64,000 bases of DNA, taken from assembly GCF_002886185.1 (NCBI RefSeq), contig NZ_KZ614146.1, positions 811,234-875,233 of the forward strand, read 5' to 3'. How positions within the stretch are numbered: the first letter of the stretch is position 1; every line of letters begins with the position of its first letter. The DNA is from Salipaludibacillus neizhouensis. GTDB lineage: Bacteria > Bacillota > Bacilli > Bacillales > Salisediminibacteriaceae. Shown piece by piece: positions 42,965-51,235 of the stretch. The notes beneath the pieces were generated by a model. It ran no database searches. It saw only the letters and a program-made list of their open reading frames with translations, and was not told the origin of the DNA. The translations under genes and the position numbers were made by a program.

Positions 42965-43604
42965 AATCAAACCTCACTTCAATCATTCTTTTTGTCAGAC
43001 AAAGACTAGCTATCACTCTCATATTCCTCTATATCTTTCTTATTATTCTATCATGATTTGTTAACTAACAACAAAGAGTTTTATCAACATAAGTGGATAA
43101 ATAATGGCTATTAGGTAACTAGACAGCAATTAATAAGGCACCGTTCCGCGGGCTCTGCTTATACCGTTGCTTTAAATGATGGAGTCGCCGCATTTCGCTT
43201 CCTTAATTTTCTCTTTCAAAACAAAAGTGTTTCGAATAAATACACTCAATAAAATTTATAACGTACAGAAGAGCAAATTTATGTTAAATTTATTTCGCTT
43301 TCACATGAGCTTTTTTGATAAATTTCTCCTTTTTGTGAGGTGAAGATTTATTCCCCGGAAATTTAATGATTCAAAAGACCCGGACCTTTTACTTGTGGAT
43401 TTTGTTACAAGTTACTCATAAAAAATGTAGCAGCATGATGCAGACCTTTTAAGACAAGGCTTTGTACACTTATTACAATATATCCCACTTGGAATTGTTG
43501 CAAACCGTCATAACTTTGTAAAGCTTCTAACATCTAAATGTAATCCATATTTAGGGACAATGTCTCCTGCTATATACCGAAAAAGTGTTTATGCTGATTT
43601 AATG
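42965..43604. other. Long intergenic region before sigI
   Basis: No gene is supported in this A/T-rich 640-base region; short frames lack ribosome sites. Bases 43135-43205 (G/C-rich, GGAGTCGCCGCATTTCGCTT and CCGCGGGCTC) look like a decayed member of the GGCGACTCC / CCGCGGAA-type repeat seen in many Bacillaceae. The rest is low-complexity. Confidence 0.4.
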
Positions 43605-43634
43605 ACCCCCCTTAAAAATTAAGGGGCACTCGAA
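43605..43634 (+). promoter_or_regulatory. SigI-type promoter of sigI-rsgI
   Basis: ACCCCC (43605-43610) and CGAA (43631-43634), 20 bases apart, match the -35 and -10 elements of SigI-dependent promoters and stand 32 bases before sigI, so the operon is probably autoregulated. The -35 is part of a palindrome: CCCCTTAA pairs with TTAAGGGG across the spacer. Confidence 0.75.
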
Positions 43635-43665
43635 CAAATATACTGCACACATAGCGAGGTGTTTT

Positions 43666-44409
43666 ATGGTGCTGAAAAATCTAATAGTAAAATCAAATCA
43701 AACTGAAGAAATAGAGCAGACTGTTTTATCCATTCAAATGGGCAATCAGGATATTGAAAATTATTTTATAAATAAATATATACCTTTTATTAAAAAAGTA
43801 ACTGCGGGAGTATGCAAAAGGTACATTAATCCATCAAGAGATGATGAATTTAGTATTGCTATGATTGCCTTTAGTGAAGCAATTCATCACTATTCATCTA
43901 ATAAAGGAAGTTCATTTTTATCATTTGCTAACCTTGTCATTCGAAGGAGGGTAATTGACTATATTCGAATGGAGCAGCGAAGGAGAACACCTTTGTCGTT
44001 TGACTATAAAGATGAAGAGAAAGAAAACATGGAGAACCTTGCAGAAGTAGCAGCTTCTTTTCAAACCTACCACACAAAACTTGAAAAAGAATGCCGTCAA
44101 GAGGAAATTTTACATTTTCAAGAAAGACTTCAATCATTTGGAATCAAATTAACGGAGGTTGCCAATCAGTGTCCTAAACATTATGATGCTAGAATAAATA
44201 TGATCGAAATTTCGAGAATTATCATGAAGCATGATGATATACTCCACACACTTTTAGTGAAGAAGAGATTGCCGGTGAATCAACTCATGGCACATATTTC
44301 AATGAGTCGGAAAACCATCGAGCGAAATCGTAAATATATTATTGCGATGGTTATTGTATTTAACGAAGATTATTATTATTTGAAAGATTATTTAAAGGAG
44401 TGGTTTTGA
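43666..44409 (+). CDS. sigI: RNA polymerase sigma factor SigI
   Basis: SigI is an alternative sigma factor linked to heat, cell-wall and iron responses in Bacillus and to polysaccharide sensing in clostridia. The 247-residue protein has a sigma region 2 (INKYIPFIKKVTAGVCKRYINPSRDDEFSIAMIAFSEAIHHY; VIRRRVIDYIRMEQRR), an acidic linker and the SigI-specific C-terminal DNA-binding domain (KKRLPVNQLMAHISMSRKTIERNRKYIIA). AGCGAGGTG precedes the ATG. Its stop overlaps the rsgI start by one base. A SigI-type promoter lies directly upstream. Confidence 0.95.
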   Translation: MVLKNLIVKSNQTEEIEQTVLSIQMGNQDIENYFINKYIPFIKKVTAGVCKRYINPSRDDEFSIAMIAFSEAIHHYSSNKGSSFLSFANLVIRRRVIDYIRMEQRRRTPLSFDYKDEEKENMENLAEVAASFQTYHTKLEKECRQEEILHFQERLQSFGIKLTEVANQCPKHYDARINMIEISRIIMKHDDILHTLLVKKRLPVNQLMAHISMSRKTIERNRKYIIAMVIVFNEDYYYLKDYLKEWF

Positions 44410-45185
44410 TGCAAAGAGGGGTCGTCATGGAGATCACTAAACTCTATATGATCGTCTTGACGAAAGATGGGGAGTTTATCCGTGCTGAATTAAACTTCGG
44501 TGCGGATATTGGGGAAGAAGTGTTGTATTCAAAAATTCCTCTCTACAGTTTTCCTCATTTCTTTAATCAAAAACTATACAGTGTACCATTTGTTTTTCTA
44601 CTAGTATTTTTAATTACATTTCCTATCCCTAATTGGTTTGAATCAAATAAGGCTTACGGAGTTGTCTCACTCGACCTCAATTCCACTATTGAGTTAGCAG
44701 TTGATCGTAATTATGAGGTTCTATCTATGAACGGATATAATAAAACAGGCGAAGAATTAGTAAATTCGATGGATTCGTCGGTAGAGGGTAAAACTTTAGG
44801 TCGAGCAACTACTTTACTATTGAAGGAGGGAATCAAACTCGGAATTATTAAATCCCTTGATTCTATCTTTATTAGTTCATCGGTGGATTTTGATGAAAAC
44901 TCTAACTGGGGTACGAACTTTTATTCTTGGTCTTCTTCAATAGTGAATGAGTATGGCTTTGTAATCTATCCAATTTATGTTGAAACAGAGGTAAGTGAAC
45001 AGGCTAAGCAATTATCAATATCACCTATTAAATATGTGCTCCTCGCTCAGCATGAAGGCGAAATTGATTTTTCTAATATGACAAACACCTCGATTTCAAC
45101 TATTGAAAAAGAAGTTGGGAAGTCCGTGACTCATCTAAAGGAGCTTGTGTTCCTTTCCGATCAAAACGAAAACATAAGTCCTTGA
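44409..45185 (+). CDS. rsgI: Anti-sigma factor RsgI, short form
   Basis: RsgI holds SigI inactive at the membrane. The N-terminal cytoplasmic RsgI_N domain (residues 1-50, starting MQRGVVMEITKLYMIVLTKDGEFI) binds SigI; a membrane helix follows (about residues 57-75); the remaining 185 residues face outward. The ATG at 44409 overlaps the sigI stop. At 259 residues it is shorter than B. subtilis RsgI (about 380) and lacks a carbohydrate-binding or long C-terminal extension. The conserved outer motif normally written DINPSIEL reads DLNSTIEL here, with Asn91-Ser92 in place of Asn-Pro. Confidence 0.9.
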   Translation: MQRGVVMEITKLYMIVLTKDGEFIRAELNFGADIGEEVLYSKIPLYSFPHFFNQKLYSVPFVFLLVFLITFPIPNWFESNKAYGVVSLDLNSTIELAVDRNYEVLSMNGYNKTGEELVNSMDSSVEGKTLGRATTLLLKEGIKLGIIKSLDSIFISSSVDFDENSNWGTNFYSWSSSIVNEYGFVIYPIYVETEVSEQAKQLSISPIKYVLLAQHEGEIDFSNMTNTSISTIEKEVGKSVTHLKELVFLSDQNENISP

Positions 45186-45207
45186 AAAACCCACATCAAT
45201 TAATCAT

Positions 45208-45364
45208 ATAAGAAAAAAGGCAGAGCCGTCTTTTATTAAATACAGCGTCAGCTTCCGCCGGCTTAAGTAGCACCTACTTAGTGCGTGTAAGTGCTACTCG
45301 AAAGGTGGCGGTTTTCCCTTGACAGACGTGGCGTAAAGATAGCTGTCAACTTATACTTTCTTAT
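45208..45364 (-). repeat. Dispersed structured repeat, copy 6 (long form, reverse orientation)
   Basis: On the minus strand the copy starts with GACAGCTATCTTTACGCCAC and carries the extra inner hairpin GTAGCACTTAC/GTAGGTGCTAC in place of the simple core loop. The tail is GGC-TCT-GCC with a T run. It is the only full copy in this orientation and lies between rsgI and the minus-strand TelA pair. Confidence 0.85.
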
Positions 45365-45371
45365 CTCATAT

Positions 45372-45405
45372 AAAAAAAGATGCAACCTTTTGGTTGCATC
45401 TCTTT
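45372..45405 (-). terminator. Terminator of the telA operon
   Basis: AGATGCAACC pairs with GGTTGCATCT; on the minus strand seven T follow, directly after the stop codon of the 308-residue gene. Confidence 0.85.
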
Positions 45406-46331
45406 TAGCTTTTTTCATTTTGTTTATACCTTAGCTCATTTAGTTTTAACAGGTGGTTCATTCTATCCATTCGAGTGGCTTGCAAATCTGATGCCTGTCG
45501 TTTCAAAAACGTATTCATTGTTGACAAAGTATCTAGTAATTCATGATATTTTTCATGTTTATGCGAATCGGATAAAGACTGATATGTTTTCAAAAGATTA
45601 GGAAGATCATGTTGAATCATCCTTTTTAAATGATGCTTCTCTTCCACATTTAGTAGATGATATTCTTCCGTACATCGTTGTAATTCTAAGACTAATTGCT
45701 TTAACGATTTAGCAATAGTATGATCGAGTTTTTGATACTGAGAATACGAATGTTCTGCTGAGCTTAGAAGTGCTTTGACTTGATCTTGAACATCCGGAGA
45801 TGGCGTAATAGATTGCTCGGGTGAAGTAGATTCAGCCAATTGTGACTCACTAGGTACAGGTTCTCCTGATAAAGATAAGTCCAGGCGGTGGATATGATGG
45901 AATAGCGACTGGAACAAGGGATGTCTTCTAATATTTCTTACGGTTGTTGTTTTTCCACCCATTTGATAATAAATAGTAGAGTCGATAATTTTACCGAAAC
46001 CATTTTCTGTTTTTACATTTTGTCGATACGTCGTAATATAGACTCTTTTCTTAATAGTTGAAGAAGATTTGTTCGTATCGATCATTTCGATATGGATTTT
46101 TTTTTCTTTAATTTTAATTTTATAAGCGAAACCTTGAATACTTCTTTTGAATGTTTTATTTAGGCGAGGCAACTCAGAGAGAGAAGACAGGTCTGAAATA
46201 AATTCCTCAAGCTCAAAGATGAATTCTTTGGTTTGTTCATTCATAAAGCTAGGTTCTTCTAAGGGTTTCATATAATTAGGAAGTAAAGGGATCACCCAGC
46301 TTTGCTCTAATAGTCGCTCACGCCAATTCAC
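45405..46331 (-). CDS. TelA-linked protein of unknown function (308 aa)
   Basis: The gene lies 22 bases downstream of telA on the same strand and is surely co-transcribed. GTG start with AGGTG five bases before. The 308-residue product has no signal or membrane helix. The first 130 residues contain beta-strands around IQGFAYKIKIKEKKIHIEMID and a VYITTYRQNV segment; residues 140-185 are a Ser/Pro/Glu-rich linker; the rest is long helices with likely coiled coil (LDHTIAKSLKQLVLELQRCTEEY; LLDTLSTMNTFLKRQASDL). I do not recognise a family. Partner genes of TelA proteins in Bacillus (xpaC, yceG) differ clearly in sequence or size. Confidence 0.75.
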   Translation of the reverse strand: MNWRERLLEQSWVIPLLPNYMKPLEEPSFMNEQTKEFIFELEEFISDLSSLSELPRLNKTFKRSIQGFAYKIKIKEKKIHIEMIDTNKSSSTIKKRVYITTYRQNVKTENGFGKIIDSTIYYQMGGKTTTVRNIRRHPLFQSLFHHIHRLDLSLSGEPVPSESQLAESTSPEQSITPSPDVQDQVKALLSSAEHSYSQYQKLDHTIAKSLKQLVLELQRCTEEYHLLNVEEKHHLKRMIQHDLPNLLKTYQSLSDSHKHEKYHELLDTLSTMNTFLKRQASDLQATRMDRMNHLLKLNELRYKQNEKS

Positions 46332-46353
46332 GTGGTCACCTCATTCTGTTCCG

Positions 46354-47397
46354 TTAGTTAAGAAGTTTTTTTTCCATTTGTTTATTTAACTCATCCATTT
46401 CAGTAATAAACTTTTTACTGGAATCTATAATACGGGTATTCGATTCTTCCGTCATCTCAATCGCTGCGTATACATCTTCGTAAGCCTTTTTAAATGTTTC
46501 TATTGCTATAGCAGGCTCCTCCAATGTTTTAAGTGTTTCTTCTGTATTAGATTTTAGCATTTCAGCATTACTTAAGAGCATGGACTCCGTCGTCTGATTG
46601 ACATTTTTTACAGCATCGATCACCCTTTTTTGATTACTTAGTGATAGTTGAATAGAGGCTGTGACAGTAATAATATTTTTCGTCATCGTGATCGCGTTGA
46701 ATATTGCTTCCTCTAGTTTCTCATTATTTTCAACAATAATATCGACAGATGCTAATGATTGCTGTAAAACAAGGACCGCTTGCTGCATGTTCCTGACCCT
46801 AGCCAAAACCTTTTGTTGTCCTTTTTGGATAGGGGATGGATCTTCCTGCCACTCATCTTTCTTTAATTCTTCTTCAAGCATGCTATTTAAATGCTTTCCA
46901 GTATCAATTTGAGTATTTAACCCAATAATTCTTTCTTTCGCTATATCTTTTAATTGATATAACATGACGGTATCTTCTTGCAAGCGATCTTTGCCGTGTA
47001 AGAGAGCTTCTATGATTGTATCTACTTCTGATTCAATCGATTGGTATTTTCTTGCGTATTTTTCAGCTGGACTCTTACGGATAACTTTTGTCATGAATTG
47101 CTTGAACTTCCCCTGTTTTAAATGGTTTGGCTCCAAATCAGATACAACATCTTTAAGTTTAGATAACTGATCAGGTAAGTCGTGGTTCGGATCATTCATC
47201 ATGTCGCTTACAGGACGTCTAAGGGCTTCCAATGATTCCCCTGCTTTTTCTTGTTCTTTCGTTCCTAACTTTCCAATTGACTCAAGAATTTCATGAATAT
47301 CTTGTTTCTCATATGAGGAGAGATCATTTGGGTTTTGAACATTTTCAGGTGTTTCCTCCGGCTTATTTTCGGCAGTTACTTTTTTATCTTCATTCAT
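46354..47397 (-). CDS. TelA/YaaN family toxic-anion resistance protein
   Basis: This 347-residue protein belongs to the TelA (KlaA/YaaN/YceH) family, named for tellurite resistance but more broadly linked to envelope stress in Firmicutes. The chain is nearly all helical, with family stretches such as GTKEQEKAGESLEALRRPV, QKVLARVRNMQQAVLVLQQ and NAITMTKNIITVTASIQLSL. The ATG at 47397 follows GGAGG; an upstream in-frame ATG at 47412 overlaps that site and is rejected. It forms an operon with the unknown 308-residue protein. The N-terminal 50 residues are acidic and disordered. Confidence 0.88.
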   Translation of the reverse strand: MNEDKKVTAENKPEETPENVQNPNDLSSYEKQDIHEILESIGKLGTKEQEKAGESLEALRRPVSDMMNDPNHDLPDQLSKLKDVVSDLEPNHLKQGKFKQFMTKVIRKSPAEKYARKYQSIESEVDTIIEALLHGKDRLQEDTVMLYQLKDIAKERIIGLNTQIDTGKHLNSMLEEELKKDEWQEDPSPIQKGQQKVLARVRNMQQAVLVLQQSLASVDIIVENNEKLEEAIFNAITMTKNIITVTASIQLSLSNQKRVIDAVKNVNQTTESMLLSNAEMLKSNTEETLKTLEEPAIAIETFKKAYEDVYAAIEMTEESNTRIIDSSKKFITEMDELNKQMEKKLLN

Positions 47398-47672
47398 ATG
47401 CAAAACCTCCATTTTTGAGGGTACTGTTTTTTGAGCTTTCTTATTTACGGTAGATCTATGATAAAAGTTTCATTACTACCCTTGTACCCTAAATTATACA
47501 GGTATGAAACGAAGGAGACAATTCAAGAGATTAAAAAACAAAGGTTTTTTGTATTTAACTGGGATCACTCTATATTCCTCTATACATATTATGTACTATT
47601 AGATAGAATTCTGATAGTAGTAATTTAGAATCCCATAGTGAAATATTGACTATTTATTTGAGGAGTGAAACG

Positions 47673-48440
47673 ATGTGTTTAATAGGCGTCGCCATTAATG
47701 AACACAAGGATTACCCTTTTATCCTAGTTGCAAATAGAGACGAATTATACAACAGACCAACAAAAGAAGCTCATTATTGGCCGGATTACCCTTTGATGCT
47801 AGCAGGGAAAGACCTTGTGAAAGGGGGAACATGGCTGGGAATTTCCAAGGAAGGGAAACTAGCAGCATTAACAAATTACCGAGAATTAGATGAGAAGCAA
47901 TATGCTCATTCCCGTGGACAACTGGTTACTTCTTTTATTAACAGTGCTTCTGAATTTGAAAAAATACTAAAAAATAAAAATTGTTATCCCGGTTTTAATC
48001 TTTTATATGGTACCACAGAAAAACTGGTATATACTTCTAATAGAGACAATCAAAAGAGAAGTATTACTAAGGGGATTCACGCACTAGCAAATGCTAGTCT
48101 GAATTCACCATGGCCAAAAGCTATGGCTTTAAAGAAAGGGCTTCACGAAATATTATCATTATCATCGAATGATGGTTTAGAACAATCATTATTTCAGTTG
48201 CTTTCTGATGAAAAGCATTTTAATGACGAATTATTACCGGATACGGGAGTTGGATTAACACTGGAGAGAAAACTTTCACCAATATTCATTAATATCGAAG
48301 GTTATGGGACAAGATCTAGTACAGTTATTATGGCAGACCGCAAAGGTAACGTTACTTTTACTGAAAAAGCTCATGCACCTAAATCACATATAAATACCTA
48401 TGAATTTAAGATTGGTAAAAATACGTTCAATAAAAGGTAG
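47673..48440 (+). CDS. NRDE/TANGO2 family protein
   Basis: The 255-residue protein belongs to the TANGO2 (DUF833, NRDE) family. It starts MCLIGVAINEHKDYPFILVANRDE with the family's N-terminal Cys and the NRDE motif, followed by GGTWLGISKEGKLAALTNYRE and a C-terminal RSSTVIMADRKGNVTFTEK. The ATG at 47673 follows GAGGAG; the frame is open further upstream without support. Animal TANGO2 proteins have been linked to heme or lipid handling; bacterial function is not defined. Divergent from telA. Confidence 0.88.
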   Translation: MCLIGVAINEHKDYPFILVANRDELYNRPTKEAHYWPDYPLMLAGKDLVKGGTWLGISKEGKLAALTNYRELDEKQYAHSRGQLVTSFINSASEFEKILKNKNCYPGFNLLYGTTEKLVYTSNRDNQKRSITKGIHALANASLNSPWPKAMALKKGLHEILSLSSNDGLEQSLFQLLSDEKHFNDELLPDTGVGLTLERKLSPIFINIEGYGTRSSTVIMADRKGNVTFTEKAHAPKSHINTYEFKIGKNTFNKR

Positions 48441-48499
48441 CTTAAAGTGGTGAAAGCTATGGATAGTTAGATAAATACTGGTAAAAGCTCAACATATCA

Positions 48500-49166
48500 G
48501 TTGAAGTTTATCATATAGATTACATCAATTCAGAAGGACCAAAGAAAATTGTAATATCCTTAATAAATTTGGATGCAGAATTGGATTGCAATAATTCTGT
48601 GAAAAAAATAGACAGTGGGATGATGATAAAGTGGATTCTAAACAAAAGTTTGATAAGTACAGCTCTATTTATGATTTGAGGTCCCGTGGTGTCTTCTTTG
48701 TATCAACTATTGACGGTAACCGTGCTCATTTTCATTTGGCTGCTGGTCAACGCAATGTTCCCATGAACCTCCTCGCATGTTAACTTGTTTTCCAAAGGAG
48801 TTTGAAGGGACAGAAATATTAAAGAAATCCGGTGTGTGGGCATTGAGTATGGTGGCTTCAGATCAGGAAGAATTTCATGATCACTTCTTTTCAGGTGATC
48901 AATCGATCAAAGATATTGGTGAAGATAAATTTAAGTATGCGGAAACTGGCTGTCCTATTTTAAAGGATGCCGTAGCTTATTTTGATTGCAAAGTTTCATC
49001 TTTAATTGACAACGGGGATTTTATTATTGCCATTGGTGATATTGTACAAGGAGAAGCCTTACATCCGGAAAAGAAAACACTTAATGTTGAATATGTCTCT
49101 ACTGAACGAAACCAGCATTCTCGAAAAGGACCTCTTACACTTCCATATAAAGGCTTTGAATTATGA
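48500..49166 (+). pseudogene. Broken flavin-reductase-like gene
   Basis: Two frames together make a flavin reductase-like domain. One part runs from about 48631 (starting VDSKQKFDKYSSIYDLRSRG) to a stop at 48780-48782 after NVPMNLLAC. The next frame continues with LTCFPKEFEGTEILKKSGVWALSMV through TGCPILKDAVAYFDCKVSSL to 49166, the usual C-terminal half of the family. Neither start has a ribosome site. A further piece in a third frame (48500-48680) has no recognisable match. A one- or two-base shift near 48778 would join the main parts. A sequencing error is the alternative explanation. Confidence 0.6.
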
Positions 49167-49503
49167 ATAAAAAACATAGAAGATCAAAAATTTTGAGAAA
49201 TTACAGTATAGTGGTGTACTGATATCAAAATTTTTGTGAGAGTTAACTTCGGATTAGAACATGCATACTTATTTGTCATACATGCTCTTTTTTTGAAAGA
49301 TAGTCAGTAATTAGTGATTTTCGGTTTATCTTAGCATTTTTAGGTTTGCAATGATTGATTTTGCTGATATTTAATCTTTTTATCTTGATATTCTCCCCCT
49401 ATGTATGGTACAAAAGATATAAGTAATATGTCCCTGGTTTTCTGGAACAATGTCGGCGTGTCTTATTTGGATTATATGAGTATATAATAAAAGGATGATT
49501 AGA
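49167..49503. other. Intergenic region, nothing convincing
   Basis: A/T-rich. A weak hairpin (AGAACATG with CATGCTCT, one mismatch, then TTTTTTT) at about 49256-49297 could end transcription from the degraded gene. No frame has a ribosome site. Confidence 0.35.
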
Positions 49504-49920
49504 ATGATAAAATGGATTGGGTTAATAAGTAGTGCTGTGATTGCTGTAACAATTTGGGGTTTGCTGCTATTTACTGTTCTCAAAGATGACAATGTCGAAA
49601 GCCAAGAGTCACAAGTTGAACTGGAAGAAACAGTACAGGAAGAGTTGGAAACAGAAAAAGTAGAAGAAGAAATAGAAGAAGAAATAGTTCCTAAAGAACT
49701 AGATCAAGAAGGACCTATAGTTTCAGAGGATACCCTTGAGATCGATGATAACAATGTTGTTACTGAAGAAACTATGGATGGGTTACCGGAATTATTAAAT
49801 TCAATGAACATAGACAAAAAAGAGACTGTAGTTAAAGTTGTCAAAAACGGCGATGCTATTGCATATGGTAGCGGGGTTTCTATCGACGATATACTCGAAG
49901 GTATCCTTCCGGAAGAATAA
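49504..49920 (+). CDS. Membrane-anchored acidic protein, unknown
   Basis: The ATG at 49504, after AAAAGG at eight bases, gives 138 residues; an ATG at 49495 is an alternative. Residues 3-24 are a membrane anchor (KWIGLISSAVIAVTIWGLLL). Next comes an extremely Glu-rich region (about residues 30-70), which alternates E/V/L and could form a helix. A small conserved-looking C-terminal domain follows (ETVVKVVKNGDAIAYGSGVSIDDILEGILPEE). No family is recognised. The acidic outer region fits other surface proteins in this genome. It is upstream of tatA but separated by 116 bases. Confidence 0.7.
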   Translation: MIKWIGLISSAVIAVTIWGLLLFTVLKDDNVESQESQVELEETVQEELETEKVEEEIEEEIVPKELDQEGPIVSEDTLEIDDNNVVTEETMDGLPELLNSMNIDKKETVVKVVKNGDAIAYGSGVSIDDILEGILPEE

Positions 49921-50036
49921 ATGGTGAATTTTGATGTAAATTAGCTTCTAGGAATAGTAAAATCTCTTTGAACCCTTTATAATGTAGTAGAAAGACAAAA
50001 GAGATTGTTGTCTATGTTTTAAAAGGGAGGTTCAGC

Positions 50037-50216
50037 ATGGCGAATATAGGTTTCCCAAGTTTAATATTAATTTTAGTGATTGCGTTAATTATTTTTGGTC
50101 CGAAGAAGCTTCCGGAGATCGGAAAAGCAATAGGACAAACATTGAAGGAATTCAAAAGTTCTACAAAAGATCTAACAAATGATGACGAATCGTCTAACGA
50201 TAAAAAGTCAAAGTAA
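50037..50216 (+). CDS. tatA: Sec-independent translocase protein TatA
   Basis: TatA forms the pore-like oligomer of the twin-arginine translocation system. This 59-residue protein has the N-terminal membrane helix ([23 protein letters not shown]), the [20 protein letters not shown] hinge and amphipathic helix, and an acidic/Lys tail. AAAGGGAGG precedes the ATG. tatC lies 77 bases downstream. A likely client in this window is the Rieske protein QcrA. Confidence 0.96.
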   Translation: MANIGFPSLILILVIALIIFGPKKLPEIGKAIGQTLKEFKSSTKDLTNDDESSNDKKSK

Positions 50217-50293
50217 CAAGGAAAATTGCTGATGTAATAGGTGTAAGGTGACTTTCATCTTACATCTTTTTCATGTTTAAGGAGAGAAATATC

Positions 50294-51010
50294 ATGTCAG
50301 AAGAAAACATGAATATGCTGGATCACTTAGATGAACTGCGTAAAAGAATCATGATTGTTGTCGCAACATTTATCGTCTTATTAATTGCCGTTTTTATTTA
50401 TGTACAAGATATTTATGAATGGTTTACGAAAGATCTTGATATGCCATTAGCTGTTTTAGGACCTCTTGATATTATTGTTATTTACTTCACCTTAGCAGCT
50501 GTATTAGCTTTCGCTTTAACTCTTCCTGTACTTGTATTTCAGATTTGGTTATTTGTAAGACCCGGTTTAACCATGAAAGAGCAAAAGGCTTCGCTAATTT
50601 ATATTCCAGCATCGTTTATATTATTTTTAGCAGGTCTTGCTTTTGGGTTTTATGTTGTACTGCCTATTGTTCTAAGTTTCTTATTAGAGCTTGGTAGCGG
50701 GACATTCGAAACAATGTTTACGGCAGATCGTTACTTTAACTTTGTTCTCCGTATGACATTACCATTCAGTATCTTGTTTGAGATGCCTCTCATTGTAATG
50801 TTTTTAACTACAATTGGTTTAATTACACCAGCCGGTATGAAAAAAAACAGGAAATATGCGTATTTTGCGCTCATCGTTTTGAGTGTTTTAATATCTCCAC
50901 CAGATTTATTATCTGATATCCTAGTAATTATCCCACTTCTTTTCCTTTACGAAGTGAGTATTAGTATGGCTAAACTTGTATACAAGAAAAAAACAAAAAG
51001 CGATGACTAG
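50294..51010 (+). CDS. tatC: Sec-independent translocase protein TatC
   Basis: TatC recognises twin-arginine signal peptides. The 238-residue protein has six membrane helices, the N-terminal HLDELRKRI motif and a P-x-LP-like FEMPLIVMFLTTIGLITP region typical of the family. The ATG at 50294 follows AAGGAGAG; the upstream ATG at 50273 is rejected on spacing. It forms the minimal TatA-TatC pair and ends at a terminator. Confidence 0.97.
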   Translation: MSEENMNMLDHLDELRKRIMIVVATFIVLLIAVFIYVQDIYEWFTKDLDMPLAVLGPLDIIVIYFTLAAVLAFALTLPVLVFQIWLFVRPGLTMKEQKASLIYIPASFILFLAGLAFGFYVVLPIVLSFLLELGSGTFETMFTADRYFNFVLRMTLPFSILFEMPLIVMFLTTIGLITPAGMKKNRKYAYFALIVLSVLISPPDLLSDILVIIPLLFLYEVSISMAKLVYKKKTKSDD

Positions 51011-51037
51011 TCAGAGAAACTAGATAATAAATAACCT

Positions 51038-51069
51038 AAAAAGGATGCCGATTATCGGCATCCTTTTTT
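51038..51069 (+). terminator. Terminator of tatAC
   Basis: AAAGGATGCCG pairs with CGGCATCCTTT, followed by T. Confidence 0.88.
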
Positions 51070-51074
51070 AACAG

Positions 51075-51227
51075 ATAAGAATGTATAAGATGACAGCTAC
51101 TTTTACGCCACACGTATCAAGGGAAACCCCACTCGAGTAGCACCTAAACGTACTACGTAGGTGCTACTCGGGGTGGCGAAAGCTAACGCTGTATTTAATA
51201 AAAGACGGCTATGCCGTTTTTTGTTAT
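51075..51227 (+). repeat. Dispersed structured repeat, copy 7 (long form)
   Basis: Pairings: CGCCAC with GTGGCG; the added inner hairpin GAGTAGCACCT with AGGTGCTACTC (perfect); tail ACGGC-TAT-GCCGT plus six T. It ends nine bases before the stop codon of dck (minus strand), so it probably also ends that gene's transcript from the opposite side. Confidence 0.87.
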
Positions 51228-51235
51228 ACAGTGAT

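Noticed and set aside
42755-43009. 84-residue plus-strand frame over the 5' end of the 322-residue gene
   Set aside because: Antisense shadow of a better supported gene with a proper ribosome site.
47431-47628. 65-residue frame between telA and the NRDE gene
   Set aside because: No ribosome site, atypical composition, and it lies in the divergent promoter region.
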